A DNA stretch of 64,000 nucleotides from Clostridia bacterium (GCA_017620615.1 JAGAUW010000028.1:17077-81076); one strand, 5' to 3'. Positions 8,801-17,640 are shown, counted from the stretch's first letter. The notes: generated by a model from the letters alone, not told the origin. Made by a program: numbers and translations.

Positions 8801-10015
8801 ATGGTAAATTGCGGTGTTGATATTATAGAAATTTCACGGATTGAAAAAGCGGTCAAAAAAAACAAGAAATTTTTGGACAGGGTGTTTTCGAAGGGTGAAA
8901 TTGATTATTTCAGGCGAAATGGAAATAGAATGGAAACTCTGGCAGGTTTTTATGCTGCCAAAGAAGCTTTTCTCAAGTATAAAAAGTGTGGCATAAAAAG
9001 TCTTGAGCTTTCTTGCGTTTCAGTGGAGCATGGTAGTGCAAATGTCCCGTTTATAGTGTATAAAGGCGCGAGACAGTCGGTGTCTTTAAGTATTTCTCAC
9101 CACAAAACTTCTGCGGTGGCAGTGGTTTGCGGTAATGAATTTGATGCACCCTATGTTGATTCAGAAATGGGAGAAATGATTCCAAAACGAAGAGCTGATG
9201 CCCATAAAGGTAATTGCGGTCGGGTTTTGGTGATTGCAGGTTCGAGAGGAATGACGGGGGCTGCTGTGCTTGCGGCAAAAAGCGCGCTTCGCTCGGGTAG
9301 CGGGCTGGTGACAGTGGCGGTGCCAAAGGATGAAAGAATAATTGTTGCCTCTATGGTGCCTGAAATTATTACGGTGGGTCTTGATGCTGAAAACGGTATC
9401 ATTTGCTGCGGTGCAATAAAGGAAATTCTTGCTGAGGCAGGAAAAGCGGATGCAGTGGTTTTTGGACCCGGACTTTCGCAAAATAAAGATATAAAAGATA
9501 TTCTTTTTGGGCTTCTTACTCAGTACAGCGGCAAGCTTGTGATAGATGCAGACGGGCTCAATGCCCTGAAATCGGATTGCGAAATTCTTAAGGAAAAGAA
9601 ATGTCAAGTGGTTATAACGCCTCATCCCGGTGAAATGGCAAGGCTTTTGGGAGTTACAACCCAGGATATAGCGAAAGACAGATGTGGTATAGCGTCGCGC
9701 TTCGCAAAGGAATATGGGGTGACTGTGGTACTTAAAGGAAAGGACACTGTCGTGGCGGATGAAAATGGTGATGTAAAAATCAATCCCACAGGAAATCCGG
9801 GGATGGCAACAGCCGGCATGGGCGATGTCCTTTCGGGAGTTATTGCATCGTTTTTGGGACAGGGGCTTGAGTGTTTTGATGCAGCGGTTCTGGGCGCGTA
9901 TATTCACGGCAAAGCAGGTGACTTAGCGAAATGCGAAAAAGGTATCCACGGGCTTATTGCATCGGATGTTTTGGAAAAAATGCCTTTGGCAATTAAGTCA
10001 GAAGTTGATATATAA
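8801..10015 (+). CDS. Fused holo-ACP synthase / ADP-dependent NAD(P)HX dehydratase
   Basis: Two enzymes in one polypeptide. Residues 1-112 are a holo-ACP synthase that moves 4'-phosphopantetheine from CoA to acyl carrier protein: GVDIIEISRI with Asp7, the AAKEAF helix with Glu55, and SLSISHHKTSAVA near 95-107. Residues about 128-400 are the ribokinase-like dehydratase NnrD that repairs hydrated NAD(P)H: VLVIAGSRGMTGAA, VFGPGL, DADGLNAL, TPHPGEMARL and the NPGMATAGMGD anion hole. No NnrE epimerase domain is present. The gene starts three bases after the previous stop, so is translated in the same operon. Separate acpS and nnr genes next to each other are common in Firmicutes; an actual fusion is less so. 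Confidence 0.88.
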   Translation: MVNCGVDIIEISRIEKAVKKNKKFLDRVFSKGEIDYFRRNGNRMETLAGFYAAKEAFLKYKKCGIKSLELSCVSVEHGSANVPFIVYKGARQSVSLSISHHKTSAVAVVCGNEFDAPYVDSEMGEMIPKRRADAHKGNCGRVLVIAGSRGMTGAAVLAAKSALRSGSGLVTVAVPKDERIIVASMVPEIITVGLDAENGIICCGAIKEILAEAGKADAVVFGPGLSQNKDIKDILFGLLTQYSGKLVIDADGLNALKSDCEILKEKKCQVVITPHPGEMARLLGVTTQDIAKDRCGIASRFAKEYGVTVVLKGKDTVVADENGDVKINPTGNPGMATAGMGDVLSGVIASFLGQGLECFDAAVLGAYIHGKAGDLAKCEKGIHGLIASDVLEKMPLAIKSEVDI

Positions 10016-10041
10016 AATCTGGACAAAAGGAGACGGCTACT

Positions 10042-11235
10042 TTGGAAGAAAGAAACAGAGCGTGGGCAGAAATAGACCTTGATGCCCTGAAACATAACCT
10101 GAGAGAAATAAAAAGATGCATAAAAAAAGACACCCGTATGATGGCTGTTGTCAAGGCTGATGCGTATGGACACGGCGTTTTTGAAGTGGCAAGAACTGCT
10201 ATTGAAAATGGGGCTGACTATCTTGGCGTTGCCTGGGTTTGTGAGGCTGTTGAACTTCGGGAGCTGGGAATTAACGTGCCGATTATGGTGCTTGGGAACT
10301 CTGCTTACAGTGAGATAGAAGAGATTGTAAAGTATGATATTACGGCTACTGTTTCGGATGTTGGCTTTGCTGAAAAGCTTTCAGATACAGCAAAAAAACT
10401 TAATAAAACAGCAAAAATTCATATAAAAATAGACACAGGGATGTCCAGAATAGGATTTCTTTCAGATACTGAAGAAAGAAAAAAAGATACCTGCGGCAAA
10501 ATTTTAAAAATCTCAAAGCTTTCGGGCGTTGAAATTGAAGGGATTTTCTCGCATTTTGCATCGGCTGATGACGAAGATACTGATTATACTTATATGCAAT
10601 ATAATCGGTTTTTGGCAGTTGTGGAAGAATTGGAAGAAATGGGTCTTCAAATTCCCATAAAGCATATATGCAACAGTGCGGCGGCGGCGAAATTCCCTGA
10701 AATGCACCTTGATATGGTGAGATTGGGTATAATGATGTATGGTCTTTATCCATCAAAGGGGTTTGATAAAAGGCTTTTGGATTTAATTCCTGTTATGAGC
10801 TTTAAGGCTCGTATTACTGCGATAAAAGAACTTGATGAAGGCGTGTCGCTCAGCTATGGAAGGACATACTGCACAGAGGGCAAATCAAAGATTGCCACGG
10901 TGTCGGTAGGGTATGCTGACGGATACCCAAGGGCTCTTTCAAATTTCGCAGAAGTTGCGGCAGGAGGAAAAAGAGCAAAACAAGTAGGAAGAATTTGTAT
11001 GGACCAATGTATGATTGACGTTTCAAAGGTTAATAATATAAATGTCGGTGACGAAGTTACCTTGTTTGGCAAAGCATCAGAAAATGGTGTTTCGGCAGAT
11101 TGCCTTGCGGACGCTTTGGGCACAATAAATTATGAAATAGTGTGCAATGTGGCAAGGCGGGTTCCCCGCGTTTATATCAAGGATGGAATGGTTGTTAAAT
11201 CACTCAATTACATTTTGCGTGAATATGGCATGTAA
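10042..11235 (+). CDS. alr: Alanine racemase
   Basis: PLP enzyme converting L- to D-alanine for peptidoglycan. It has the PLP lysine in MAVVKADAYGHG (Lys38), the catalytic tyrosine in SLSYGRTY (near 272), the ARVPR-like C-terminal NVARRVPRVY and the usual length of 397 residues. The start is TTG at 10042, with AAAAGGAGA eight to nine bases upstream. The order acpS - alr - antitoxin - mazF reproduces the well-known Bacillus subtilis acpS/alr/ydcD/ydcE order. Confidence 0.95.
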   Translation: MEERNRAWAEIDLDALKHNLREIKRCIKKDTRMMAVVKADAYGHGVFEVARTAIENGADYLGVAWVCEAVELRELGINVPIMVLGNSAYSEIEEIVKYDITATVSDVGFAEKLSDTAKKLNKTAKIHIKIDTGMSRIGFLSDTEERKKDTCGKILKISKLSGVEIEGIFSHFASADDEDTDYTYMQYNRFLAVVEELEEMGLQIPIKHICNSAAAAKFPEMHLDMVRLGIMMYGLYPSKGFDKRLLDLIPVMSFKARITAIKELDEGVSLSYGRTYCTEGKSKIATVSVGYADGYPRALSNFAEVAAGGKRAKQVGRICMDQCMIDVSKVNNINVGDEVTLFGKASENGVSADCLADALGTINYEIVCNVARRVPRVYIKDGMVVKSLNYILREYGM

Positions 11236-11309
11236 ATACATAAATGAGTAATTGTATTTGCAATTAGCCCGGACAAGTCATACTGCGTATAATGTAAAAA
11301 GGGATTGAT

Positions 11310-11507
11310 ATGGGGGTGCCTTTTGTGCTAAGTGAATGTGAAAAAAGCAAGGCTGTCCTTGCGGAACTCAGTGAGACTGACGCTGGTTTGCTGAAAAAAG
11401 GTTACGAAGAAATGTCCCGCATCAATCTTGGTTTGGCAGAGGAGAGTGTTTTTTCGGATAATGAAGCACTCGCACTTGCTGAACAAAAACTTGCGGAGTG
11501 TGAATAA
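11310..11507 (+). CDS. EndoAI/MazE-type antitoxin reduced to the toxin-binding tail
   Basis: A 65-residue protein directly before mazF. Residues 28-65 ([19 protein letters not shown] and following) match the C-terminal tail of Bacillus EndoAI, the part known to wrap the toxin. The ribbon-helix-helix DNA-binding domain that normally occupies the first 45 residues is absent: only 74 bases separate the alr stop from this ATG. AAAAAGGGA lies five bases before the ATG. A TATAAT at 11288-11293 hints at a separate promoter but no good -35 is visible. It likely neutralises the MazF toxin but could not autoregulate in the usual way. Confidence 0.75.
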   Translation: MGVPFVLSECEKSKAVLAELSETDAGLLKKGYEEMSRINLGLAEESVFSDNEALALAEQKLAECE

Positions 11508-11509
11508 TT

Positions 11510-11854
11510 GTGATAATTAAAAGAGGCGACATTTATTACGCAGATTTGAGCCCTGTGGTGGGCTCTGAACAAGGCGGGGTGAGACCTGTGCTTATCATTC
11601 AGAATGATATAGGCAACAAATACAGCCCTACGGTGATTGCCACGGCCATTACCTCGCAGATAAACAAGGCAAAAATGCCGACACATATTGAAATTGATGC
11701 CAATGAATATGGGCTTTCAAAGGATTCGGTGGTTCTGGCAGAGCAAATAAGGACCATCGACAAAAGACGGCTCAAAGAGAAAATAGGGCATTTGGATGAT
11801 GAACTTATGACCAGAGTAAATGAAGCACTTGAAATAAGCTTCGGACTTATTTAG
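11510..11854 (+). CDS. mazF: mRNA interferase MazF/EndoA toxin
   Basis: Sequence-specific endoribonuclease of the MazF/PemK/Kid family, 114 residues, full length. It has the [21 protein letters not shown] start with the active-site arginine region RPVLIIQND, the [12 protein letters not shown] strand containing the catalytic threonine, and the [11 protein letters not shown] strand. The start is GTG two bases after the antitoxin stop, so the two are tightly coupled. The catalytic sequence appears intact. Very close to the Bacillus EndoA (NdoA) layout beside alr, so a chromosomal housekeeping toxin-antitoxin pair rather than a mobile one. Confidence 0.93.
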   Translation: MIIKRGDIYYADLSPVVGSEQGGVRPVLIIQNDIGNKYSPTVIATAITSQINKAKMPTHIEIDANEYGLSKDSVVLAEQIRTIDKRRLKEKIGHLDDELMTRVNEALEISFGLI

Positions 11855-11880
11855 CCCGAAAAAATTGGAGGAGGATAAAA

Positions 11881-12354
11881 ATGAAAAAGAACAATAAGAG
11901 ATTCAAAATCGCATTGGCACTTGTGGTGCTGAGCCTTATGTTTACGGTGGTTTTGGCAGAGCCGGGCGGCGAGGATGACCCACTGATTACCAAATCATAT
12001 ATTGATGATGTGTTGATGCCGAAAATTGAAAAGTATGTTGAAAGTGCCATAGCGGGCCTTAAAACAGGAAACGGCACAGTAGGTGCTGCGGCAACTTTTG
12101 AGGTTGTGGAAGCAAGTGCCGGGCAGGAAATAATCTGTTCAGCAGGAACAGAGCTTATTTTAAGAATGGGAAAAGCAACAATCATTGCCACCGAAAAGGG
12201 CGGAATTGCAGACACAACAGCAGGCTTTGATTTGGCGGACGGAAGTGATATGCCATCCAACCACCTTTTGATTGTTCCATTGGCTGATGGCAGAGGTATA
12301 AAAGCAAACAGTGACGTTATTGTGATGATTAAAGGCGGTTTTACTAAAAAATAA
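11881..12354 (+). CDS. Conserved clostridial secreted protein, function unknown
   Basis: A 157-residue protein with a basic N-terminus and a hydrophobic signal segment at 9-26, with a likely cleavage after VVLAEP. The mature part starts with an acidic GGEDDPLITKSYID stretch, then a possible helix, then a globular beta-rich domain with the glycine motifs GTELILRMGKATIIA and GGIADTTAGFDL and a C-terminal NHLLIVPLADGRGI stretch. I recognise this pattern from hypothetical proteins common in Clostridia but know no function. A GGAGGA ribosome site is well placed. It follows mazF by 26 bases and ends at a terminator shared with ispE. Confidence 0.7.
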   Translation: MKKNNKRFKIALALVVLSLMFTVVLAEPGGEDDPLITKSYIDDVLMPKIEKYVESAIAGLKTGNGTVGAAATFEVVEASAGQEIICSAGTELILRMGKATIIATEKGGIADTTAGFDLADGSDMPSNHLLIVPLADGRGIKANSDVIVMIKGGFTKK

Positions 12355-12368
12355 GGTTTATATATAAT

Positions 12369-12398
12369 AAAATGGCTTGCCCGAGGGAAAGCCATTTT
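12369..12398. terminator. Bidirectional terminator between the secreted protein gene and ispE
   Basis: AAAATGGCTT (12369-12378) pairs with AAGCCATTTT (12389-12398), with a GC-rich loop and T/A tracts on both flanks. The two genes converge here. Confidence 0.8.
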
Positions 12399-12402
12399 GC
12401 TT

Positions 12403-13257
12403 TTATACAAGGTAGGATTCTTTTGTGATTTTCCTGAATTCTGACAAGGCTTTTTCAGCGGAAGATTTATCTTTGAAGATGCCAAAGACTGATGAGCCGC
12501 TGCCACTCATAAGTGAGTATGAAGCCCCAAGTGCCAGCATTTTGTTTTTATATTCTTTTATTTCGGGATGCATATTTTCAGCAACGGTTTCAAGGACGTT
12601 TCCTGCTGACTTTGCCAATGCATCAATATCGCTGTTTTGAAGTGCCGAGATTGACGTCTTTATGTCAGGGTGTATGGTGGTTTCGTCAAGAATAAGATTT
12701 TTATAAACATAGGCGGTTGAAATGCTGACTTTGGGTTTCGCCAGAACAATAAATGCGTTTTTGAGTGGGGGAAGCGGGGTAAGAATCTCGCCAATACCCT
12801 CTGCGAGCATACAACCACCGCATAGGAAAAATGGGACATCTGCTCCCAGAGATTTTGCCAGAGTTTTGAGTAGGTCATCATCAAGGGGATTTTCAAAAAT
12901 CATGTTGAGTGCAGAGAGGGTCCCTGCGGCATCCGAAGAGCCGCCGCCAAGGCCTGCTCCTGAGGGAATGTTTTTGCGTAAATGAATTCTTGCCTGTGCG
13001 GTTATGCCCACTTTTTCAAAAAATAATTTTGCCGCTTTTACAACAAGGTTGTTATCATCTGAGGGAATGCTTTCGTTGTCGCAGGAAAACTGGATGGAGG
13101 ATTTGGACGAATCACAGACGGATATTTTTAAAATATCAAAGAGCTTTATCTCCTGCATTATCATTGAAAGATTGTGATAACCGTCATCGCGACGGTTCAC
13201 TACATCAAGGGCAAGGTTGATTTTCGCAGGGCATTTGATTTCTAATTCTTTTTTCAT
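12403..13257 (-). CDS. ispE: 4-diphosphocytidyl-2-C-methyl-D-erythritol kinase
   Basis: GHMP kinase of the non-mevalonate isoprenoid pathway, phosphorylating CDP-methylerythritol. It starts with CPAKINLALDV, typical of the family, and has the ATP-binding motif IPSGAGLGGGSSDAA (residues about 93-107) and the third GHMP motif LMSGSGSSVFGIF near the C-terminus. The length of 284 is normal. The ribosome site is AGAGGA. A hairpin separates it from ftsH upstream, so it may have reduced expression from the ftsH promoter or its own unseen promoter. Confidence 0.94.
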   Translation of the reverse strand: MKKELEIKCPAKINLALDVVNRRDDGYHNLSMIMQEIKLFDILKISVCDSSKSSIQFSCDNESIPSDDNNLVVKAAKLFFEKVGITAQARIHLRKNIPSGAGLGGGSSDAAGTLSALNMIFENPLDDDLLKTLAKSLGADVPFFLCGGCMLAEGIGEILTPLPPLKNAFIVLAKPKVSISTAYVYKNLILDETTIHPDIKTSISALQNSDIDALAKSAGNVLETVAENMHPEIKEYKNKMLALGASYSLMSGSGSSVFGIFKDKSSAEKALSEFRKITKESYLV

Positions 13258-13279
13258 AATGGCATCCTCTTTAAAATAA

Positions 13280-13309
13280 ACGAGAAATTTGCAAGGACAA
13301 ATTTCTCGT
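13280..13309 (-). terminator. Hairpin terminator downstream of ftsH
   Basis: A perfect 12-bp stem, ACGAGAAATTTG (13280-13291) with its complement at 13298-13309, and a six-base loop. On the minus strand it is followed by TTTATTTTAAAG. It lies between the ftsH stop and the ispE start. Confidence 0.7.
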
Positions 13310-13317
13310 TTTTTGTA

Positions 13318-15210
13318 TTATTCATTATCTGTGTTTTCTGATGATATTGTTTCGTCCTCAACGGATATTTCAGGGTTAGTTGAAACTTCGTCAGTTGCTG
13401 GAGTTTCAGCGAAAAGTGCATCAAATTCATCGGCATCAACTTTTTCCTTTTCAAGAAGAAGTTCTGCGGTTGTTCTTACTTTGTCTGCGTTTTCTTTGAG
13501 AAGCTCTTCGCAGCGTGCATAACACTCGTCAATTATGCGTTTGATTTCGCTGTCAATTTTTGCTGCCACATCTTCGCTGTAATCCTTGGTGTGACCAAAG
13601 TCGCGACCGATAAAAACCTCATCGTTGCTGCTTCCGAAGCTGCGTGTTCCAAGAGCTTCACTCATACCATATTTGATAACCATATTTTTGGCAATTGAAG
13701 TGGCTCTTTCGATGTCGTTTGAAGCACCTGTGCTGATGTCTCCGAGGAACAGTTGCTCTGAAACTCTGCCGCCCAGGAGCGAAATAATTTCTTCGAGCAT
13801 TTCAGTCTTTGAGGTGTATGAAACATCTTCCTTCGGAAGAGACAATGTGTATCCGCCGGCTCTTCCACGGGGAATGATTGAAATCTGGTGAACACGATCC
13901 TGAGTGGGGAGAAGCTTTGAAACAACAGCGTGGCCTGCTTCGTGGTATGCTGTGAGATTACGTTCTTTTTCGGTGACAATACGAGTCTTCTTTTCGGGAC
14001 CTGCAATAACTTTCATAATGGACTCTTCAAGGTCAAACATGGTGATTGAGGTTGCACCGTTCTTTGCTGCACGGAGAGCCGCTTCGTTCATAAGGTTTTC
14101 AAGGTCTGCACCTGTAAAACCAACGGTGGTTTTTGCAAGAACATCAAGCCGGACATCATCTGCGAGTGGCTTACCTTTAGCGTGGACCTTGAGGATTTCC
14201 TCTCTGCCCTTGACGTCAGGGGCATCAACCAGAACCTGACGGTCAAAACGACCGGGACGGAGAAGTGCACTATCGAGAATGTCAGGACGGTTGGTTGCAG
14301 CAATTACGATAACACCTTCGTTTATGCCGAAACCATCCATTTCAACAAGAAGCTGATTTAAGGTTTGTTCTCTTTCGTCATGACCGCCACCGAGACCTGC
14401 ACCTCTTTGTCTTCCTACGGCGTCGATTTCGTCAATGAAAACTATACATGGTGCGGATTTTTTCGCGTGTTCAAAAAGGTCACGAACACGGGATGCACCA
14501 ACGCCCACGAACATTTCTACGAAGTCTGAACCTGAGATGGAGAAGAAAGGAACACCTGCTTCGCCGGCAACTGCTTTGGCGAGCAAGGTTTTACCTGTTC
14601 CGGGAGGCCCTACAAGAAGAACACCTTTTGGAATCCTTGCGCCGAGGGCACAGAATTTTTTGGGGTCCTTGAGAAAATCAACAATTTCTTTAAGTTCTTC
14701 CTTTTCTTCGTCTTCGCCTGCTACATCATCAAAGGTTTTTTTGTTTTTATCGTCAACGGTTACTTTCGCACGGCTTTTGCCAAAGGACATAACGCCGCCC
14801 TTGCCACCGCCTTGTGACTGGCGCATAAAAATAACCCAGAAGACAATCATGATGACAATGAGACCAAGTGATGGCAAAAAGCTCAGCCACCATGGTGGAG
14901 AAACCGGTTCGGGAGTATCTACTTTGAGTGTGCCAGCAGCAACCTGACGGTCAATCTCGTCGCCTGCACTCAGGTAAAGAATGGAATAGCCAGGAGTCGC
15001 AACCTCGATTTTTGTGTTGTCGAGAAGTGTGGCATATGCTGTGCCTTCCACCATTTGAAGCTCGGTTACCTGACCTGTTTTTATCATAGTGAGAAGGTCG
15101 GAGTAAACGTATTTTGTGGTTGGCTCGGGCGTGGATGTAACCACGAATATGGTGAGAATTATAAGAAATAAAATTAAATAAAAGCTTAAACCGCGTAAAG
15201 GTTTTTTCAA
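13318..15210 (-). CDS. ftsH: ATP-dependent zinc metalloprotease FtsH
   Basis: Membrane-anchored AAA+ protease degrading membrane and regulatory proteins. Two transmembrane segments (about 9-25 and 107-129) flank an extracytoplasmic domain. The AAA domain has Walker A GPPGTGKT (201-208), Walker B IVFIDEID (256-263) and the SRH region with arginine fingers (RPGRFDR, 318-324). The protease domain has the zinc motif HEAGH (423-427). The acidic C-terminus is a usual feature. Full length at 630 residues. The start ATG at 15210 has a GGAGGCGATCCC region upstream. It is separated divergently from the cyclophilin gene by 216 bases. Confidence 0.97.
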   Translation of the reverse strand: MKKPLRGLSFYLILFLIILTIFVVTSTPEPTTKYVYSDLLTMIKTGQVTELQMVEGTAYATLLDNTKIEVATPGYSILYLSAGDEIDRQVAAGTLKVDTPEPVSPPWWLSFLPSLGLIVIMIVFWVIFMRQSQGGGKGGVMSFGKSRAKVTVDDKNKKTFDDVAGEDEEKEELKEIVDFLKDPKKFCALGARIPKGVLLVGPPGTGKTLLAKAVAGEAGVPFFSISGSDFVEMFVGVGASRVRDLFEHAKKSAPCIVFIDEIDAVGRQRGAGLGGGHDEREQTLNQLLVEMDGFGINEGVIVIAATNRPDILDSALLRPGRFDRQVLVDAPDVKGREEILKVHAKGKPLADDVRLDVLAKTTVGFTGADLENLMNEAALRAAKNGATSITMFDLEESIMKVIAGPEKKTRIVTEKERNLTAYHEAGHAVVSKLLPTQDRVHQISIIPRGRAGGYTLSLPKEDVSYTSKTEMLEEIISLLGGRVSEQLFLGDISTGASNDIERATSIAKNMVIKYGMSEALGTRSFGSSNDEVFIGRDFGHTKDYSEDVAAKIDSEIKRIIDECYARCEELLKENADKVRTTAELLLEKEKVDADEFDALFAETPATDEVSTNPEISVEDETISSENTDNE

Positions 15211-15358
15211 GGGATCGCCTCCAGTTTGAATTTTGAATATATATTCCGCAACGTTGGGCGGACAAAATATACCAGTTTAATGTATATATATTACCATATA
15301 TTTCTTTTAAAAACAATAGGATAACTGAAAAATTCAAAAAAATGTAACATTCTTAGTA

Positions 15359-15387
15359 TTGACAAAAGGTGTCTATACAATTACAAT
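15359..15387 (+). promoter_or_regulatory. Promoter of the cyclophilin gene
   Basis: TTGACA (15359-15364), 17-base spacer, TACAAT (15382-15387). Near-consensus SigA promoter about 40 bases before the ATG. Confidence 0.8.
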
Positions 15388-15426
15388 TAAATTTAGAATA
15401 TAAAAAGTCGAAAAAGGAGTTTTCTT

Positions 15427-16185
15427 ATGAAAAATAATAAAAATTCAAATAAAAATAAGAAAAAAAATTCCCCAACCAAAGTTATATCGGCTGTTGCGGG
15501 TATTATTGCTGCGGTGTGTGTGGCGGGCTTGTTTGTCATCGGGGCGACAGGTGGTTTTGAAAGATTTGGATATACTTCCGGTGATGAAGCCTTGATAACC
15601 CAGACCAAAAACACAGCAAATGAAAACGGTGAGCTTGCGGTAGCCCAGGGAAAAAATGAGGAGGACAAAAATATGACAGAGGAAAATGTAAAGGTTTTGG
15701 TTGAAATGGAAGACGGTGGAGAGTTCGTTCTTGAACTTTACCCATCATATGCACCACAGACAGTTCAGAACTTTGTGGATTTGGTTTCGGATGGTTTTTA
15801 TGACGGCGTGGGATTTCACAGAGTTGTAGACGGCTTTATGGCACAGGGCGGTGACCCTGAGGGCACAGGTATGGGTGGAAGCGGAGTTCAGATAACGGGT
15901 GAATTTTCATCAAACGGTTTCAGCCAGAACACCCTTTCGCATCAGCGTGGTGTGATTTCGATGGCACGTTCGATGGACCCTGACAGTGCGTCAAGTCAGT
16001 TCTTTATCTGCTATGATGATGCAAGCTTTCTTGATGGACAATATGCAGCTTTTGGAAAAGTTGTAGAGGGTATGGATGTTGTTGACGGATTTCTGGATGT
16101 TGAAAGAAAACCCAACTCAATGGGTGAAGTGGCGAGTCCCGTTACACCAATCACAATGAAAAAAGTTACAATCATTGAAGACTAA
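15427..16185 (+). CDS. Membrane-anchored cyclophilin-type peptidyl-prolyl isomerase
   Basis: Catalyses cis-trans isomerisation of proline peptide bonds, probably outside the membrane. A very basic, Asn/Lys-rich N-terminus is followed by one transmembrane segment at about 19-42, a flexible linker to residue 80 and a cyclophilin domain (about 86-252) with FHRVVDGFMAQGGDP, the GVISMARSMDPDSASSQFFI active-site stretch and FLDGQYAAFGKV. The catalytic arginine is in FHRVV. There is no lipobox, so it appears anchored by the helix. Ends in a strong terminator. Confidence 0.9.
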   Translation: MKNNKNSNKNKKKNSPTKVISAVAGIIAAVCVAGLFVIGATGGFERFGYTSGDEALITQTKNTANENGELAVAQGKNEEDKNMTEENVKVLVEMEDGGEFVLELYPSYAPQTVQNFVDLVSDGFYDGVGFHRVVDGFMAQGGDPEGTGMGGSGVQITGEFSSNGFSQNTLSHQRGVISMARSMDPDSASSQFFICYDDASFLDGQYAAFGKVVEGMDVVDGFLDVERKPNSMGEVASPVTPITMKKVTIIED

Positions 16186-16197
16186 AAAGCAAAGTAA

Positions 16198-16236
16198 AAG
16201 CCCTGCTTCCTAAAATCAGGAGGCGGGGCTTATTTT
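16198..16236 (+). terminator. Strong intrinsic terminator of the cyclophilin gene
   Basis: A 14-bp near-perfect GC-rich stem (16198-16211 with 16218-16231), a 6-base loop and a run of T to about 16238. It marks the left boundary before the phage cluster. Confidence 0.85.
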
Positions 16237-16249
16237 TTTATGCAAAAAA

Positions 16250-16636
16250 TCAGTCGGGATTGCCTGAAGTACAAATATTTTTAAAGACATGGAGAATATC
16301 GGCTGAAAATTTATAACAATGGGCGAGGCTATCCGTAAAATATATAACTGTATCATTAGAAATAGAAATGTTTAAAATGTTTTCAAGCAAAAGCCGTTTT
16401 TCATCATCCAGCGTAATAAAAGTTTCTTCTTTGGAAGAGGTTTCGGGGATATTTAAAAGTTCTAAAGGGGAGATATTCAAAGCGTTGGCAAGCTTAAAAA
16501 TTTTGTCCCTTTTCATGTTTTTTATGTAACCGCTTTCCCATTTCTTTATGGTGCTCTTGCTTACACCCACCATTTCTCCCAGTTGTTCGAGGGTAAAGCC
16601 GTGTTCAATCCGTTTTTGTTTGATATCGATAGGCAT
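16250..16636 (-). CDS. Phage repressor, XRE-family HTH regulator
   Basis: A 128-residue protein with a Cro/CI-type helix-turn-helix near residues 5-60 (IKQKRIEHGFTLEQLGEMV and VSKSTIKKWESG) and a C-terminal region of unknown type that may dimerise. No LexA-like Ser-Lys autocleavage site is seen. The start at 16636 is chosen because GAAAGGA lies eight bases upstream; a longer open frame has no ribosome site. It is divergent from the rest of the phage genes, the usual place of the immunity repressor. Confidence 0.8.
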   Translation of the reverse strand: MPIDIKQKRIEHGFTLEQLGEMVGVSKSTIKKWESGYIKNMKRDKIFKLANALNISPLELLNIPETSSKEETFITLDDEKRLLLENILNISISNDTVIYFTDSLAHCYKFSADILHVFKNICTSGNPD

Positions 16637-16698
16637 ATTTGTCATCCTTTCATCTTGCGTGAATTTGAAGCTGTTTAGCAAAAAACTTTTGCTGACAT

Positions 16699-16727
16699 AT
16701 TATATCACAGGATTTCCAAATTTGCAA
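16699..16727 (-). promoter_or_regulatory. Repressor gene promoter
   Basis: On the minus strand TTGCAA (16727-16722), 17 bases, TATAAT (16704-16699). A 7-base repeat TGACATA occurs at 16693-16699 and 16735-16741, 42 bases apart, and may be part of operator sites. Confidence 0.65.
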
Positions 16728-16766
16728 CTACATTTGACATAAAAGTAAAAAAATGTTAATAATGAC

Positions 16767-16795
16767 TTGACAAAAATGGAAAATAATGGTAATAT
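16767..16795 (+). promoter_or_regulatory. Early rightward phage promoter
   Basis: TTGACA (16767-16772), 17 bases, TAATAT (16790-16795), about 30 bases before the Cro-like start codon. Diverges from the repressor promoter. Confidence 0.7.
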
Positions 16796-16827
16796 TGAAA
16801 ACGAAATTCAAAATTGGAGGTGGAAAA

Positions 16828-17118
16828 ATGAATAGAAGGTTGCTGAAAGAAATTATGCTGCAAAGGGGTTTCACGGCGAAAAGGCTTGCTGAAAGTATAC
16901 CGATTGGTAAAATTGTTTTTTGGGGTCGGCTTTGGGGAATATCTGAATTCACATTGTTTGAAATCCAGCAAATTTCGAAAATTCTGGAGCTTGACAGGCG
17001 AGAAATAATGCTTATTTTTTTTAGACAAAAGTTTCCTAAAGGAAACAAAAAAAGGTGGCAGGCAGTGAAAAATGGAGACAAAGCACCCCGATATTTTAAA
17101 AATTTTGAAATTTGGTAA
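16828..17118 (+). CDS. Cro-like phage HTH protein
   Basis: A small (96-residue) protein with a helix-turn-helix-like N-terminus: LLKEIMLQRGFTAKRLAES, a short insert, and FTLFEIQQISKILELDRREI, similar to clostridial phage DUF739-type proteins. The start at 16828 is fixed by TTGGAGGTGG upstream. The C-terminus is lysine-rich and runs 47 bases into the next gene, which is in another frame. Its divergent position opposite the repressor suggests a Cro-type switch. Confidence 0.6.
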   Translation: MNRRLLKEIMLQRGFTAKRLAESIPIGKIVFWGRLWGISEFTLFEIQQISKILELDRREIMLIFFRQKFPKGNKKRWQAVKNGDKAPRYFKNFEIW

Positions 17119-17257
17119 ACAGGAGAGCGAAAAAATATTTTTTTGTGAGGTGTGTGGAGAAACATTTGATGAATTTGATGATTACAGAATGACAGATAGA
17201 TTTGGAAGATGTTTTTGTGGTCTTAAATGCAGAGCAGAATATTACAGCAGAGATTGA
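17072..17257 (+). CDS. Small putative zinc-binding phage protein
   Basis: A 61-residue protein with a four-cysteine pattern: FFCEVCGETF near residues 24-33 and CFCGLKC near 48-54, as in treble-clef or zinc-ribbon fingers. Function unknown. It overlaps the end of the Cro-like gene by 47 bases and has only a weak ribosome site, so translation may be coupled. Confidence 0.55.
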   Translation: METKHPDILKILKFGKQESEKIFFCEVCGETFDEFDDYRMTDRFGRCFCGLKCRAEYYSRD

Positions 17258-17269
17258 GGAGATGTTTTT

Positions 17270-17638
17270 ATGACAAAGAAAGAACTTATGCAGATTTATT
17301 ACCTTAACCGTGAGATTATGAACGACACTGAGGAACTGGTAAACCTCAAAATAGAGGCGCGTCAGAATGAAAATAAAGGAACTTTTATGGCTAGCAATAT
17401 CAAGGAACGGGAACAGAAGATTGTGACAAAAATAAGAAAGTGCAGTGAACTCAAAGAACGGATTGACAAGTTTCTTGAGTCCATTGATGACAGCCTCACG
17501 AGACAGATTTTTTATTATCGGTATGTGAAATGTATGTCGTGGAAAAAGGTTTCGTATATGACAGGGGGTTATAACAGTGAAGAGGGTGTGAGGAAGATAG
17601 CAGAGAGGTATCTCGCAAAACATTCTGCTGATATTTAA
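17270..17638 (+). CDS. Phage late-gene transcriptional activator-like protein (ArpU/RinA/sigma-like)
   Basis: A 122-residue basic protein with a long N-terminal coiled-coil-like helix (residues about 1-60) and a C-terminal sigma-region-4-like HTH: SLTRQIFYYRYVKCMSWKKV followed by VSYMTGGYNSEEGVRKIAERY. Proteins of this type lie just before the terminase genes and switch on late transcription in many Firmicutes phages. GAGGAG is nine bases upstream. A candidate target promoter with repeats follows immediately at 17641-17691. Confidence 0.68.
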   Translation: MTKKELMQIYYLNREIMNDTEELVNLKIEARQNENKGTFMASNIKEREQKIVTKIRKCSELKERIDKFLESIDDSLTRQIFYYRYVKCMSWKKVSYMTGGYNSEEGVRKIAERYLAKHSADI

Positions 17639-17640
17639 AA

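Noticed and set aside
9161..9907. 248-codon minus-strand frame
   Set aside because: Antisense shadow of the NnrD domain, with no start signal and no recognisable motif.
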